In this document: positions 34,665 to 45,944 of the stretch, piece after piece
Position numbering within the stretch: position 1 is the stretch's first letter
How the letters are laid out: every line of letters begins with the position of its first letter
Source: Moniliella sp. 'wahieum'
Lineage: Eukaryota; Basidiomycota; Moniliellomycetes; Moniliellales; Moniliellaceae
DNA: 64,000 bases
Assembly (NCBI GenBank): GCA_003971905.1
Contig: RSEE01000113.1
Span: forward strand, 62,001 to 126,000
Direction: 5' to 3'
Notes under the pieces: generated by a model
What the model was told of the DNA's origin: nothing
Database searches by the model: none
The model's input: only the letters and a program-made list of their open reading frames with translations
Program-made: the position numbers and the translations under genes

Positions 34665-36176
34665 TCGACCTCGCCTGGATGCTGCACAATCCATGCGCGC
34701 TTGCGACTGAACGCATCGCTGTTGGGCACATCGACAAACAGTTTGCTGAACTGGAAAGTACCTTTCTCGTCCTGTGTTGTATTGTAGGTTGTAGGTTGTA
34801 GGTTGTAGCCGCGCGCGCGTTGGTACCAACATCCCCCAGAATCCGTCAGTCTCAGCATCCCACATTTCATAATCATGTTCACGTTCGTGCTCATGACCGC
34901 TTCGCCATGGGGACAACCAACGTACCTTGCGCAACTCTCCATGCACCTCTCCGCTCGTCCACGTTCCTGCCTCCTGAGGACGAGAGGCAGAGCGAACCAC
35001 GTCGCCGGCGCCACGAGTGAGACCTACAAAGCTAGCCATCGCACCTCCGATCCAGCGTCCCGGGACGTGGTACCAACTTTCCGCTGGCGGTGGGGCCAAG
35101 AGCGCTTCCTCAGCTTGCCATTGGGCCAAGGAAGCAGCATGTCGATTGGCCTTAGCTTGGAGGACTTGCAATCGCCGTGCCTCGTCGTCGGTGGTGGCGG
35201 CGACATGATCATCGTACCAGTCCAAGGTAGTGTCGTATGCATCGAGTAGTTTGTCCTTGGACCAACTCGCAGCTGCATACACTGCCGCTCGAGCCTGTTG
35301 GAAATACGTCAGATCTTCGTCCTTGTCACGAGCATGGACGATGAACCGGATGCGCATCACTTCTTCCCCCGAGGACGGGTCGGTGAGCAACTGGGACGTG
35401 ACGGACCGCACGCGGGATCGGCCAACGGGAAGCGACGTGTCGGGAGAAAGTTCAGTTTCGGACGTGTAAAAAAGTATACGGTTGAAGCAAGTACGAGTGG
35501 ACGGTTTTGCTCTGGGTGACCAACTTGCACGCATCCTCATACACCACCGTTGGGGAATTCTTCGCAAACAGTTCCGTCACGATCGCCCACGTTACCAGCG
35601 CGGTAAACAACGCGCCCGCTGTAATAAACGTGAACCGGGACGAATTCATCGCTCCCCGCACGACTTTTTGGCCAGGGGAGATATCGGACCAAGCTTGGCC
35701 GGCGCCCGTCCAACGGTCCAAGCGCGAAGGTCGTGTGTGCGGCATATTCGCCCCCGTACCACCCAACATGCCCATACTCATCGGCCCAGCTCCCGTTGCC
35801 GAGTTGCTCAATGCAGCCCGGGCCACGTCACGTAAAATCCGTTCACTTTAACCCTTTGATCACATCTCCACCCGATCGCGACCCCAGCTCCGCTGCCGAA
35901 CGCAAATCGGCAAGTACCCTGCGCTGCTCCGCTTCGAGCTGCGCACGCTCCCGACGAGCTTTCTCCGCCCGGTGCGTTCCGTTGGAGGGAGACTTGGCGT
36001 TGCGGTCATTGTGGTTGGGTTGGTGTGTTACTGTTGTCGTCGCTGGACAGGACGGCCTGGACGTGGGCAGAGGTGCGAAGGGGACGGGCCAGGAGCGGGG
36101 GCAAGGCCGAAACGCCAACGGCGCCCCTGAGCAGACGTGGCTGCAGATGGACCAGGACAGAGCGGCAGACAAGCAT
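34658..36176 (-). CDS. TIM21: Mitochondrial import inner membrane translocase subunit TIM21
   Basis: TIM21 joins the TIM23 complex to the TOM complex and to respiratory chain assembly at the inner membrane. Reading starts at 36176 with a presequence-like MLVCRSVLVHLQPRLLRG ... RPLRTSA. Then come a charged stretch, a single hydrophobic helix (FTFITAGALFTALVTWAIV) and the intermembrane-space domain. Its conserved pieces are SPTVVYEDA, QPYTF, RVRSVTSQLLTDP, GEEVMRIRFIVHARDKDEDL and GEVHGEL. After a 154 bp intron (34772-34925) the last exon reads FQFSKLFVDVPN to the stop at 34658. About three frame changes are visible (near 36,000, 35,840 and 35,466). The last is an extra T in a run of six, since dropping one T restores PYTF-YTS. 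The gene converges on the YKT6-like gene. Confidence 0.88.
34783..34808. repeat. Heptamer repeat inside the TIM21 intron
   Basis: Three to four tandem copies of GTAGGTT (plus strand) lie within the TIM21 intron, near its 3' splice site. The unit length is seven like the spacer arrays, but the unit does not follow the TCA-plus-palindrome rule. Confidence 0.8.
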
Positions 36177-36453
36177 GGTCGCTTGCAATGGCGCCGAGTG
36201 GGACAAGATGGGCGAGCGGTGGATCGATCCGGCGTTGGCTGTGTAGTAGGCAGCACTTGAAGCTTCACTTGAAGCTTGCAGCTTGACGGCCAAGCCAGGA
36301 CGCACGACACGACTTGGGCGGAAAGCTTCGCACACTCTGCGTTGGGTTGGTGCGTGATCTTCACGGGCCAACCAAGGAAATAGACCCAATTCCGAGCCAC
36401 TATTCCGCCGTTCGGCTGAGTGTGACCATAACTTGGCCCAACCTCTCACAAAA

Positions 36454-36525
36454 GCCTCTTTGGCTCAATGGTAAGGCGTCGCACTCGTAATGCGAAGATT
36501 AGTCGTTCGATTCGGCTAGGAGGCA
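36454..36525 (+). tRNA. tRNA-Thr (anticodon CGU)
   Basis: This is a complete 72-base cloverleaf without an intron. The acceptor stem GCCTCTT pairs with AGGAGGC, with discriminator A. The D arm is GCTC...AGGC, the anticodon stem TCGCA/TGCGA is perfect with loop CTCGTAA (anticodon CGT), and the T arm is AGTCG-TTCGATT-CGGCT. It reads ACG codons. It lies between TIM21 and TAF12, upstream of the former. The B box (GTTCGATTC) is intact and a seven-T Pol III terminator follows. Confidence 0.95.
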
Positions 36526-36528
36526 TAA

Positions 36529-36535
36529 TTTTTTT
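36529..36535 (+). terminator. Pol III oligo-T terminator of tRNA-Thr
   Basis: Seven consecutive T residues begin four bases after the tRNA discriminator base, as expected for RNA polymerase III termination. Confidence 0.9.
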
Positions 36536-36781
36536 GTACCCTCTGCTTTCGCTTGCTTTGGCAGGACATGAAACGGTACTACCGTGGCGTGGTTCGTCGC
36601 GGGGGAGCCTACTGATACAGATGAGGTTGATAAGTACCTATGTACCTGCGTCTGCAGTCCGCACAAGACCACCCAACATCGCACACATCGCACAATCAAA
36701 CAAACGATAGATCAACTGCAGAAGGCAGATAGATCCGGCTCCACGGTATGCTAAGCATGGCGCTTACCCACCCACCCAGCC

Positions 36782-36903
36782 CAGGCTGATCGCTCAGCCT
36801 GAGCGATCAGGGCTCAGGCCCAGCGCTCAGGCTCAGGGCGCTCAGGGCAGGCTCAGGACAGGCTCAGGGCTCAGGCTCAGGGCAGGCTCAGGACAAGCTC
36901 AGA
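36782..36903. repeat. TCAGGCT/TCAGGGC-type repeat block
   Basis: This is a dense block of GCTCAGG, GATCAGG and GCGCTCAG units with periods of 6, 7 and 12, including the inverted pair GATCGCTCAG...CTGAGCGATC. It lies just beyond the 3' end of TAF12 and runs up to a 12-C tract at 36914-36925. Confidence 0.75.
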
Positions 36904-38738
36904 GCAACAACTGCCCCCCCCCCCCACAGCAGGGCAAAGGGCTTGGGGCCCGGGTTAGGGCTCACATGTTCACTTTTGACCGCCTGAGCCGCTGGGCCAC
37001 GAGAGCGCGGGGGCGCAATAGGATTGGAACCTGGGAACGGCACGCGCAAATTCCAATTACGTTCCAAGTGAAGTTGAACGTCGCGGACCTCCAATCGGGG
37101 ACTTGCGGTGCTTAGCCAACCGACAAGCCAAGCGCGTAGTGGAATCAATAAACTCATCGGCCAATTCCAGTAGTAAATCTTCCACTTCGCCCTCGAGCGT
37201 TTCGCCCGGTGCCAAGTCGCCCAACAGAGACTGGATCCGTCGTTTGGACACTAACCGACCATGGGTACGTAACGAACTGGTCCCATTCCCGTCCCCCCAT
37301 TCCCGGTCCCACTGCCCCCCGCACCTGCACCCGCACCTGAACCGGACGGTAACCCCAAAGCCAACTCATCATCCGACGCATCCGCATCATCGTGCAAGGG
37401 TACCTTGCCCGCACTCGCCTTGCCTCCCGCCGGGAGGCCCAACAAACTTTCCCAGTCAGCAGCGGGCTTATCCGTGGCCGATGCGGGAGCGGGAGCGGGC
37501 GCACCCGAAGCAGTGGAAGAAGGGAGGATGTTAGGTCGCTGTACGGTGGGGGGGGCAGCGAGCACCGGTCCAGCAGCCAGACCTTGGTTCAACGTCGGTC
37601 TCGCCCCACGCGGGTTGGGGAAGGGTTGAGCAGCTGTGGTCTGGGCGGGAGAAACGTGCAACGTGTAGGAATCGGGGCAGAGGTGAGGAAACTAGCCGAG
37701 TGACCTGATAGGCCTGGCGTAGCCGCACCCGTGGTGGACGCTGCACTTCCCGCTCGCGCAGGAGGGACCGAAGCACGAGGTGCTGGTGTGCCACCCGTAC
37801 CCGTACCCGTCGTACCCGTAGCTGTGCCCGTAGCGGCACCCGTACCGGCTGCCGATGTAGGCGGGGGCGAGGCAGCTGCACTAGCTGGCGTGCCGCTGCG
37901 AGCGGGCTGGGCCAAGGGTGCTGTGGTGGGCGTGGCAGTAGGGCGCGGGGAAGGAGCGACGGCCGGTGCGGGAGAAGAAGAGGAAGGCGCCGAAGCAGGA
38001 GTAGAGGAAGTAGGTGCCGAGACAGCTGCTGCGCCAGGCGCTGGGGCCGGGGAAGAAGAGGTGATAGTGGTGGAAGTCGAACCAGCACGGTTGGTCAGTG
38101 CAAAGTACTGTTGTTTGGCCTGTTGGAAAATCTGGAGGTTGCGATCAAAATCTTTCTTGCACTGAACCCATTGGCGCTGGGTATCGGCCAACTGCGTTTC
38201 GGTCGCAGCTTTTTCTCCCGGGGCAGCCTTGGACGGGGTCTCGTTGAACTCGTTAAGTTTGGCCTGGAGCGTCGAGCACTGCGTTTTCAATTGCGATCCC
38301 ATGCTCTGCAACTTGGTCAGTGTCTCGCCTCGACTTTGAATGCTTCTGGCCAAAGCCTGTTGTTGCGGCGTAGTACTTGGCGCAAAGTACGTGCGGCCGG
38401 GGCAGGCGAAGCCGAGGCCGAAGTCGCCGCAGCAGGCGTCGCGGACGCCGGACGCGTCTCGCCCCCAGGAAGCGTAGGCGTGCTGGCGGATGCAGCAGCA
38501 GTAGCACGGGCACTAGCTTGGGCCGCAGCTGCAGCCTGCTGGTTCTGCGGCCGCTGAAGAACCGTAACAAACGCATGCAGTTTCGACGGCACATCCGTCG
38601 CTGGGATCCGGCCATTCTGCACCTCGGTAATGAACTGGTCGGCGGCGGCCGGGTACTGCCGCCGTAGAAGAGTGAGCGTCTGGTTCACTTGGTCGCTCTG
38701 CCCGGGGAGAAGAGGGCAGTAGGGGTGGGGTTGTTCAT
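36888..38738 (-). CDS. TAF12: TAF12, histone-fold subunit of TFIID and SAGA
   Basis: TAF12 pairs with TAF4 (TFIID) or ADA1 (SAGA) through a histone fold and helps recruit Pol II. The fold is clear: SKRRIQSLLGDLAPGE, VEDLLLELADEFIDS, CRLAKHRKS, then LEVRDVQLHLERNWNLRVP. Before it lie a long low-complexity region rich in Ala, Thr, Pro and Gly, a likely coiled coil (QSRGETLTKLQSMGSQLKTQ...) and an N-terminal helical stretch (VNQTLTLLRRQYPAAADQF). The start at 38738 (MNNPTP) is inferred. Frame changes occur at about 38,715 (G run), 38,400, 37,660 and 37,105. At the last, dropping one C from CCCC restores HRKS-RLEVRDV. The C-terminal end is uncertain because it runs into a 12-C tract, so the stop at 36888 may be artefactual. 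Confidence 0.88.
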
Positions 38739-40109
38739 GCTGTGTAGCCAGCTGGCGGGGCGGAAGGGCTGGGCGGTGGCGGTGGCGGTGGCAGCGGCGG
38801 GAGGGAGGAGGGCAGGGCGTAGCGGAGCACGCGTTGGCTGCGGCTGCGATCATTCCGATGGGCCAGCGAGCAAACGTGGCTGATTTGTTTATTCTTTTCT
38901 TTTTCAATTTCTTTCTTGCGCCAGGTGTCATGCATGATGAATGACATGCCACCGGAACCGCCCTCTACCAGGCCTCACCTGCTTTCGCAATGTGGATTGC
39001 TGTAGCATGGCCACCACCAGCTGCTGCTGCTGCTGCATCCCCACCACCCCCTCGCCCCTCTCCATCCCACGTGCATCCCATGCACCGCCATCCCGTCCAC
39101 ACTCCCCGCGTTTCACCCGCACAGACAAAGTCCTGTGCCCCGGTAAAGCCCAGCAGCTGGGCCGACAAAGACAAATACCAACTGTGGCGCCACACCCGCC
39201 TACTCCTTGTCCGTATCCGTAGTAGAGCCCCCCCCCCCACCGCCACGACCACGCTGCCTTGGCCGGGAATAAGGCCGAGAGAAGGAAACAAAGTGTACCC
39301 TGCTCCTTTCTCTCTGCGCTTGGCTAAAAGAACCATTTCCATGCATCTCCACCAAACCAGCACCAGTGAATATTGACCCGGCAGCAGTTACCTTGCCACA
39401 GTAGTATAGGGCTCGTAGTACCTCATAGGACTTTGAAGCGCTCTGAGTGGTGACGGTGACCGGTCATGGGTGGTCATGATTCAAGCGGGCACCCGTATCT
39501 GACCACGCCCCGTTCACACAGGGCTTTAGGGATACGGCTTGCTGCCCCTGCCCCCTGCACCTCTCCAAAGGCTCGCGTCGCCGCTGGGTACTTTCCTTGG
39601 ACGATCGATGAGACCTGCAGTCCGCAAGGTGCTGGTGCGAGACGCAATGGAAATGGCATTCCACTAATGGGGGTGGTTTTGGCCGAAGGTCTAAGGTCTA
39701 TACGCTAACCAACATCCTCCCAGGCCCTGTAGATCGGTGCATTATGGTGCTGTAGCTACCCCCTAACGCCTAACTTGTCTAGCTAGCGTCACGCATCACG
39801 CGAGCATCACCCTTCAAGCTTCAATATCAACCCTTGCCTGGCGCTTACCTCATCATTGGGCCTGCGGCCTGCCTGCCCATTGAAATTTGGCATTTGACGT
39901 TTCACGTCAAGCTCTCAAGCTTGACTTGAAGCTTAAAGCTTGAAGGAGATCAGCGATCAGATCGATCAGCGGTTCGAGCAGTCCCAGACTTAGGCGTAGG
40001 CGTAGGCTGAGGGAGGGACAGCGCAAGGCTAGCTCTGGTCCACCATCTGCCATCCGGCCTGATCCGGTCCATCTGATCTGCCTCTACCTTTGACCAGACA
40101 CCCAGTCCC
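38739..40109. other. Spacer between TAF12 and dephospho-CoA kinase
   Basis: These divergent genes are 1.37 kb apart. No gene is supported. A cluster of TCAAGCT, TCACGCG and GATCAG-type units lies at about 39,785-39,975 and is listed separately. Confidence 0.5.
39785..39975. repeat. Scattered heptamers (CGCG, AGCT and GATC classes)
   Basis: Imperfect TCACGCA/TCACGCG units are followed by TCAAGCT in both orientations (39811-39824 and 39907-39946) and by GATCAGCGATCAGATCGATCAG. It lies 130-320 bp upstream of the dephospho-CoA kinase start. Confidence 0.65.
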
Positions 40110-40849
40110 ATGTTGGGTACGTGACTGTTCCTACGGGAAGGGGGGCTGTGCACTGCGCGCGCGCTCAAGGGGGGGGGGAGGCAATGCCCGCCCGACCGGA
40201 CTGACCTTGCTCTCCTGTGCAGTCGTCGGGTTGACAGGCGGGATTGCGTCGGGGAAATCGACCGTGTCGCGTGTGTTAGCGGAGGAGCATGGGGTTCCCG
40301 TGGTGGACCTGGACCAAGTAGCACGACAAGTGGTGCAGCCTGGCGAACGAACACTGGACAAGCTCGTAGCGCATTTCGGAGCCCACATTCTCCTTCCCGA
40401 TGGGACGTTGGACCGTGCCGCGTTGGCCCAGACGGCATTTAGTTCCGACGAAGGTCGTCGTGCGCTGAACCGCATCACGCATGGTGCGATTCGTCGCCGT
40501 GCACTGTGGCGCTTACTACAGCTATGGTGGACCGGTGCCCAAGTCGTCGTGGTGGACACACCGCTGCTGATTGAGTCGGGGCTGTGGCGTCTGTGCGGAG
40601 GCAGTGTGTTGGTGTAGTCGCCTACGCGGCGCAGCGGGCGCGGTTGTTAGCGCGGGACGCCAAGCAGGGCAAGACAGGCCCAGCAGCCGAGAAGGATGCA
40701 GATAACCGCTTGGCAAGCCAGGCGCCCATGGAGAGCAACGAGTGTATGCGGATGTGGTGCTGGACAACTCGGTGGACGCACCAGAGTTTACCGGGGGCGC
40801 CGGCGGCGTTACGGGCGCAGGTGTGATGCGTTGGTGGCAGGTGGCGTAG
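40110..40849 (+). CDS. CAB5: Dephospho-CoA kinase
   Basis: It phosphorylates dephospho-CoA at the ribose 3'-hydroxyl, the last step of CoA synthesis. Exon 1 is only ATG TTG G (40110-40116). The 106 bp intron (GTACGT...CAG) ends at 40222, and exon 2 gives VVGLTGGIASGKST with the Walker A motif. VVDLDQVARQVV, LNRITHGAIRR and VVVDTPLLIESGLW follow as in CoaE proteins, then AQRARLLARD and RLASQAP, where the lid and adenine-binding regions lie, and YADVVLDN. The frame changes at about 40,614 (where TTGGTG meets TAGTC, one G short) and about 40,738. The protein would be about 210 residues, and the extreme C-terminus is uncertain. Fungal enzymes often carry a hydrophobic tail, which I cannot place here. 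Confidence 0.88.
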
Positions 40850-42404
40850 GTCGTATGGCAGCGGCTTGGGCTGGCTGCGCTGGGCGCTGGCATGGGTCGT
40901 GCCGCCCGGGGGCTGGCACTGGCCGGTGGCGGCGGTGGTGCGGCGAGTGTGTCGGTTGTGGAGCAGCAGCGAGCCCAGGGCCAACACGGCTGCTCGGCGC
41001 GAATAGCCATGGCCGGCTGCTGGCTGCTGGCTGGCAGGCCGACAGAATGCAACGCGAAGAGATGCTATGGGCGCCTGGGTTGAAGGAGGACTGTGGGGGG
41101 GGGGGGTCTACGTAGAGCGTGGGAGGAGGTGAGGGCGTAAGGGCTTATGGGAGCAGGTACGATGCAATGAGAGCATTCCAGGTGAGCGGTGAGCGCAAGG
41201 GGGCTAGCTGGAAGAGGAAGGGCAATGGCAAGGGCAGTGAAGGTAGTGACTAGGGGGTGTGTCCGACCGACACGCAAGAGCGAGTGGGTGCTGAGCTGAG
41301 GCTGAGCTGCGCTTGGCGGGGCATGGCATCCTGAGATGGCCGACTGCGACTGGCTGGTGAGGATCGAACGCAGGCGCGGCTAGTACTGACGCGTATACGG
41401 ACGGGTTGGAATGTGCTGGGGGAGGCTGACTAGGACGGTGGGTGAGTAGGTGCTGGTGCCCAGGCTGGCATGCTGGGCGGCGGGGGGGCTGTGTGAGCTG
41501 GGGTTGGCCGTTGGCTCAGCATCTGCGGTTCACGTGCTGGTTGAAATTGCATGTTCAGTACTCGAAGTACTCAGTCATTAGTCCTTGGAGGGTGGATGAC
41601 GTGCATGACGCGTGACGCTGGCCAGCCAACGTCCAAGCGAAGCCAGAGGGCCAGCCACGCTTCCGCTTCGGGCTGCAGCAGCGCGTGCTCCAGCGCTCCG
41701 GGCCCCAGTCAGGAAGGGCGTGCTGCCCAGCCGAAGCGGGGCGCAGGGGCAGTGTGTGTGCCGCGCCCGCACACGGGCACTGGCGGCGAGGGCGGGACGC
41801 ACGTGCAGTGCTGGCGGCCCGCTGCTGGGCGGCTGGACGGCGGGTGTGCACGCGACCAGCGCCCCTGGCGGCGGGGCGCCTGGGACGCTGCGACGCCGAT
41901 CGACGATCGCCCGCCGCACGCCCCGCACACCAGCACACGCCGCACCCAGCACACGCCAGCACCCAGCGCGGCTCTGCTCTTGCTCTTGCCGATCCTGGCT
42001 GGGCGGGCGGGCAGTGTGGGATGCGCCGCGGGCTGGCGCCGTGGCGCGCTGCGGGGCACGGCGCCCGTGTCTGCCGCCAGATGCTCCGGTGCACGCTGCG
42101 CTGAGCCAGGCCAGGGCCTAGTCACGCTCGTCACGCGTCCCGCGTCCCGCCGCAGCTGCGCTGGCCTGCCCAACACGGCAGCTGCCCAGTGCTGTCCCAG
42201 CACTCGGCGCGTTGGGCGTGTCGGTCGCCTGCTTATAATCCTCCCCCCGCGCCTGTCTCTTCTGCACTCCACCACCCACTCCTTCCGTTCCCTCCCTCCA
42301 TCTCCCTCCTCCTCCTCCTCCTCCTCCTCCCCACCCCCACCCCCACGTTCTTTATCCCCCACCACACTCTTTGCCTCCCCCCCCACCACACTCTTTTCTC
42401 CGCC
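40850..42404. other. GC-rich spacer
   Basis: This 1.55 kb G/C-rich interval has long but overlapping open frames on both strands and Arg/Ala/Pro-rich translations typical of GC-rich noncoding DNA. The last 150 bp are CT-rich (including a CTC repeat at about 42,300-42,330) and probably form the leader of the next gene. Confidence 0.5.
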
Positions 42405-44995
42405 ATGTCCTCCCCCTCCCAGCCGCCGCCCATCCGCCTCCCCTCCTCCGCCTCCGCCCCTGCCCCGCCCCTCAGCCACACCCCGCGCCGCCCCACCGCG
42501 CCCTCGGAGCGCGACCGCCGTCTGTCCCCCAACACCTCCCTTGCCTCCCTGGCCAGTGTCACCAGCGCCTCCCACCTGCCTCCGCTGGCTGGCATTGGCC
42601 TCACCCCATGGGCGCGTCGGTCCGATTCCAGTCGTGTGCTCAGCACGCCGGGCATCATGACCATGGGCGGCCTCATTCCCTCTCCTTCCTTTACGCCCGA
42701 CATGCAAATTTCCGCCTCGGCACCCACCATGGCCTTTGGACCGTCGCCGCTACGTTCGCCCAGTGTGCGTGCGCACTCGCGTGGCCCGCACTCGTCTCCT
42801 ACTGCCTCCCCCTCCTCCTCCACCCTCATCCTGACACCGAGCACTCTTCCCACTCGGCTTCGCAGTCCCACTCGCAATCGCACTCACAGTCGCAGTCGGC
42901 TTCGCAGTCGCACCCGCGTGCCCCACCTTCGCGTTCCTCGTGCTCGTCGCGCTCGTCGCAGGGCGCCACGGGAGCGCTTCCTTCGCCGCGCGAAATGGCG
43001 AGCAAGATGCCCGACTCTCCGCATGCGGACCACCAACGTCTACCTGGGCTCGGACAACTACTGCACCCGCACCCGAGCACACGGTCGTACCCTACCCTAT
43101 CGCCGTACGCGCCGCGCGCACCGCTCACGTTCCCCCTCCGACGCAAGAGTAACCCCGACGATAGCGTGGGTACCGATGCCGATGCTGACGCCGATGCTGA
43201 TCCCGATGCCGATGCGGAAGGCGAGATGGACACTTCGGTGAGCCAAGAGCGGGTGACCAAGCGCGTGCACGCCCACGCCCCCGTCCACGCCCATGCCCCC
43301 GTCGAGAATGGGACCGAGAACGGGACCGAGAATGGGACTGAGAATGGGGCGGAAGGTAGCGATCGGTCGACGGATACGCAGATGGAAGCTGATGCCGACC
43401 TGGTCGGGTTGGGGTGGTACTGGATGCGCATGAAAAGCGGCACTTTGGCTTGGCACGTGGGGTACCGCGTGCCTCGTCGCCGTTACGTGCGCGACGGACG
43501 TTACCCTCGGCGCCTAAGCTGGGCAGCTCGGACCAAGGCCGGTTCGCTAACGTCCTCGATCTTTACCCGGACGAGGAACGCATGTTCCCACCGGCTCGTA
43601 CGCTCAGCTCCACAGCCCAAACCCAAACCCAAGCCCAAACTCAAGCTCAAACTCACGCCGCAACAGCGGCCCCGACACCAACGCCCACAGCCACACCTGC
43701 TGCGGCCGGGGTACCTACCGCGCTTCCTGCACCTTGCTACCCGAGCACCTTGTGGCCCGCTCCGTCGCCCAAGCGCGGGAGCGAGAGCACGAGCACAAGC
43801 ACGGGGGGGTACCCGCGCATGGCCGGCCTGTCAGGACTAGGTCTGACATTTGACGACGCGCCCGACCTGACCGGGTACTGGCGTGGCGAGGGGGGCAACG
43901 GGGCCGAGTGGACCCGCTCCTGGCCCGCTGCACACGACTTGCCCTCCCACTTGTTCCCGTCGGACGTGGTGGGTAGCGAGGCTGGTGCTGGGTCTGGATC
44001 TGGGCCTGGATCTGGATCTGGGTCTGGGTCTGGGTCTGGGCATGGCTCGGCATCGGCGTCAGGTGGTATGGCTGCGATGCACCTAATGGACCGGATGCAC
44101 CTCCATCCATCGCCCATGACAATGGGTACGTTACCGCTTCCGTCTCCTTCGACGACGATGGTGGTGATCGACTCGCCGGCTGTGGGATGGTCGTCGCTTC
44201 CGGACCCGAGCGGTGGGCCGAACAAAGCACAGGCACAGGCACAAGCACGGGATGGGCATGGGGCCAGGCGCGGCTGGGTCGCTAGGTGGGCAACCCGGCT
44301 CGATCGGTGCAGCGTTAGCAGCTGTCAAGCATATGGTGCTTACGCCTACGCCTACTTCGAACCTGGTACCTCTACCTAGTCCGAACCTACCTCTACCCCC
44401 ACCGAGCATGAACATGAACATGAACTCGAGCACGAGTCCGAACCCGCTCACGTCCAAGCCGACGGGATCTTTACGTGCGCAGTGCCAAGCGCGTTCAGCC
44501 GCGTTGGTACGTAGTACGGCGTGTGCATTCGAAGCGCACGCGCTGGCTGTGCGGACCAACCGTGCCGGTGCAAGTGCGGGGGGGAAACACGGTACCAAGT
44601 CGACGTCCAACCCCACCAGCAGCACGACGGGAAAACGGCGCGTTTCGTCGCTGTCAACTTCGTTCGAGGGCAGCAGCACAGACGAAGTCCAGTCCCCCTG
44701 GGGCGTGTTTAACCTCAACCCGAAAAAGGCCGGGTGGAAACCGCTTTTCCCACCGGGCATTCGGCCTCCGACGTTGGCTAGTGTACCTGGTTTGGCGGAT
44801 ACCGATGCGGCAGGCGCGAGGGCTAGTTCGTTCACTCCTGCCTCTGCTCCCGATTCCGCGCTACCTTCTGCTTCGCCTGCCAAACGGATCCGTCTCGACC
44901 GCCCGAAAAAGACAAAGAAGGTCGTTTCGAGTACCAAGCTGCCCAAGGCCCAGGCTAAACCTACCTTGTCCCTCAAGCCGACGAATCGGGTGTGA
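42405..44995 (+). CDS. Unknown low-complexity protein
   Basis: I do not recognise this protein. The start at 42405 follows a CT-rich leader. Reading goes through several frame changes (about 42.8, 43.45 and 44.25 kb), with coding-like composition maintained. The N-terminal part has Ser/Pro motifs (RRLSPNTSLASLAS, LSTPGIMTMGGLIPSPSF), resembling substrates of proline-directed kinases. The middle has simple repeats: alternating Asp-Ala (about 43.18-43.21 kb), four ENGT units (about 43.31-43.36 kb), QTQAQTQ, and a Gly-Ser run (about 43.98-44.04 kb). The C-terminal part contains EVQSPWGVFNLNPKKAGWKP and a basic tail (KRIRLDRPKKTKKV) that could be a nuclear localisation signal. Probably a nuclear or regulatory disordered protein, by inference only. 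Confidence 0.5.
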
Positions 44996-45034
44996 CATGT
45001 GACATGGGCCAGGTCCATGGCAAGAAAAGTCAAC

Positions 45035-45121
45035 TGAAGCTTGAAGCTTGAAGCTTGAAGGCGGGTTGAACAACGTTGGACGTTGGACGTTGGACGTTGG
45101 ACGTTGGACGTTGGACGTTGC
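45035..45121. repeat. Two adjacent heptamer arrays: TGAAGCT and GTTGGAC
   Basis: Three TGAAGCT units (45035-45060) are followed within 15 bp by seven perfect GTTGGAC units (45075-45121). The second unit equals a CCA/TGG trinucleotide plus ACGT, so it is a one-base variant of the TCA rule. Confidence 0.85.
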
Positions 45122-45944
45122 GTTGAGGATGTTAGGTTCTGGTACGGTGAGGCCTCTCGGCCTGAGGAGAGGGCTGTTGAGTTGAACGTTAACGCGGTTG
45201 ACGTCAACCGTGTTACGGTCACCCTTTGTGCAGTGCCTGTTGTTGTGTCGTTTGTCGTTCGTTTCCGGACTGGGTCTGAAGTCTCCAGTCCTGGCATTGG
45301 CATGGTTGTCGTCGGGTAGGATCCAAGTATATACGTTGTGAGGTTGTGGCGTTCTAGCGTTCTAGCGTTCTGAGGGTCGGGGGTTCTGGCCCCTGTGGCA
45401 GCTGTAGGAGACGGGCGCAGCCGACCAACCACAACCAACCAAACAGACAGACAAACAGACAACCAAATAAGGATCCACATGCGTCGTTCTGAGGTCTGAT
45501 CTGGTCGGAGCAGGAAGGGGGAGGGAGGGAGGGGGGTATACTTTTACTATTCCCGTATTGAGGCGTAGATGCTGCGTAAGGACAAAACATAGCTGCGTAG
45601 ATGCGTAGATGCAGGTCGAAGTGCCACGGTAGAGTGGTAGAGTAGAGTGTGAATATTGGATCGACCATCGGGCCCAAGCGGAGATGGTACACGTTGAAGG
45701 ATAGCGTGTATGGATGAGATGAGATGGGATGGGATGAGGGGGTGCTGGAGCAACAACTTGAAGGCATGATGCTTGCCTAGTGACTGGATCGTGTCTGGCA
45801 GAGAGACTGTATTACCTGCATGGGCACCGCTGCGGTCGTCAGTCAAGGAGGGAGGGGAATGATTAACGAGGGAGAGAGATGGCAGCGAATTCCAAGCGGT
45901 TGTGTTGGTGCACGTTCGGTCTCATGACTACTCGTCGTGCTCAT

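Noticed and set aside
36782-36903. CRISPR-like direct repeats
   Set aside because: The spacing is irregular (6, 7 or 12 bp), units are tiny, there are no unique spacers and the organism is a eukaryote.
10096-40740. Widespread programmed -1 frameshifting
   Set aside because: Many frame changes are -1, but the sites share no slippery heptamer or downstream structure, and several are +1 in homopolymers. Sequencing indels are simpler.
41551-42660. 369-codon plus-strand open frame and a 332-codon minus-strand frame
   Set aside because: Both lie in very GC-rich DNA and overlap one another. The Arg/Ala/Pro composition and lack of motifs point to noncoding sequence before the gene at 42405.
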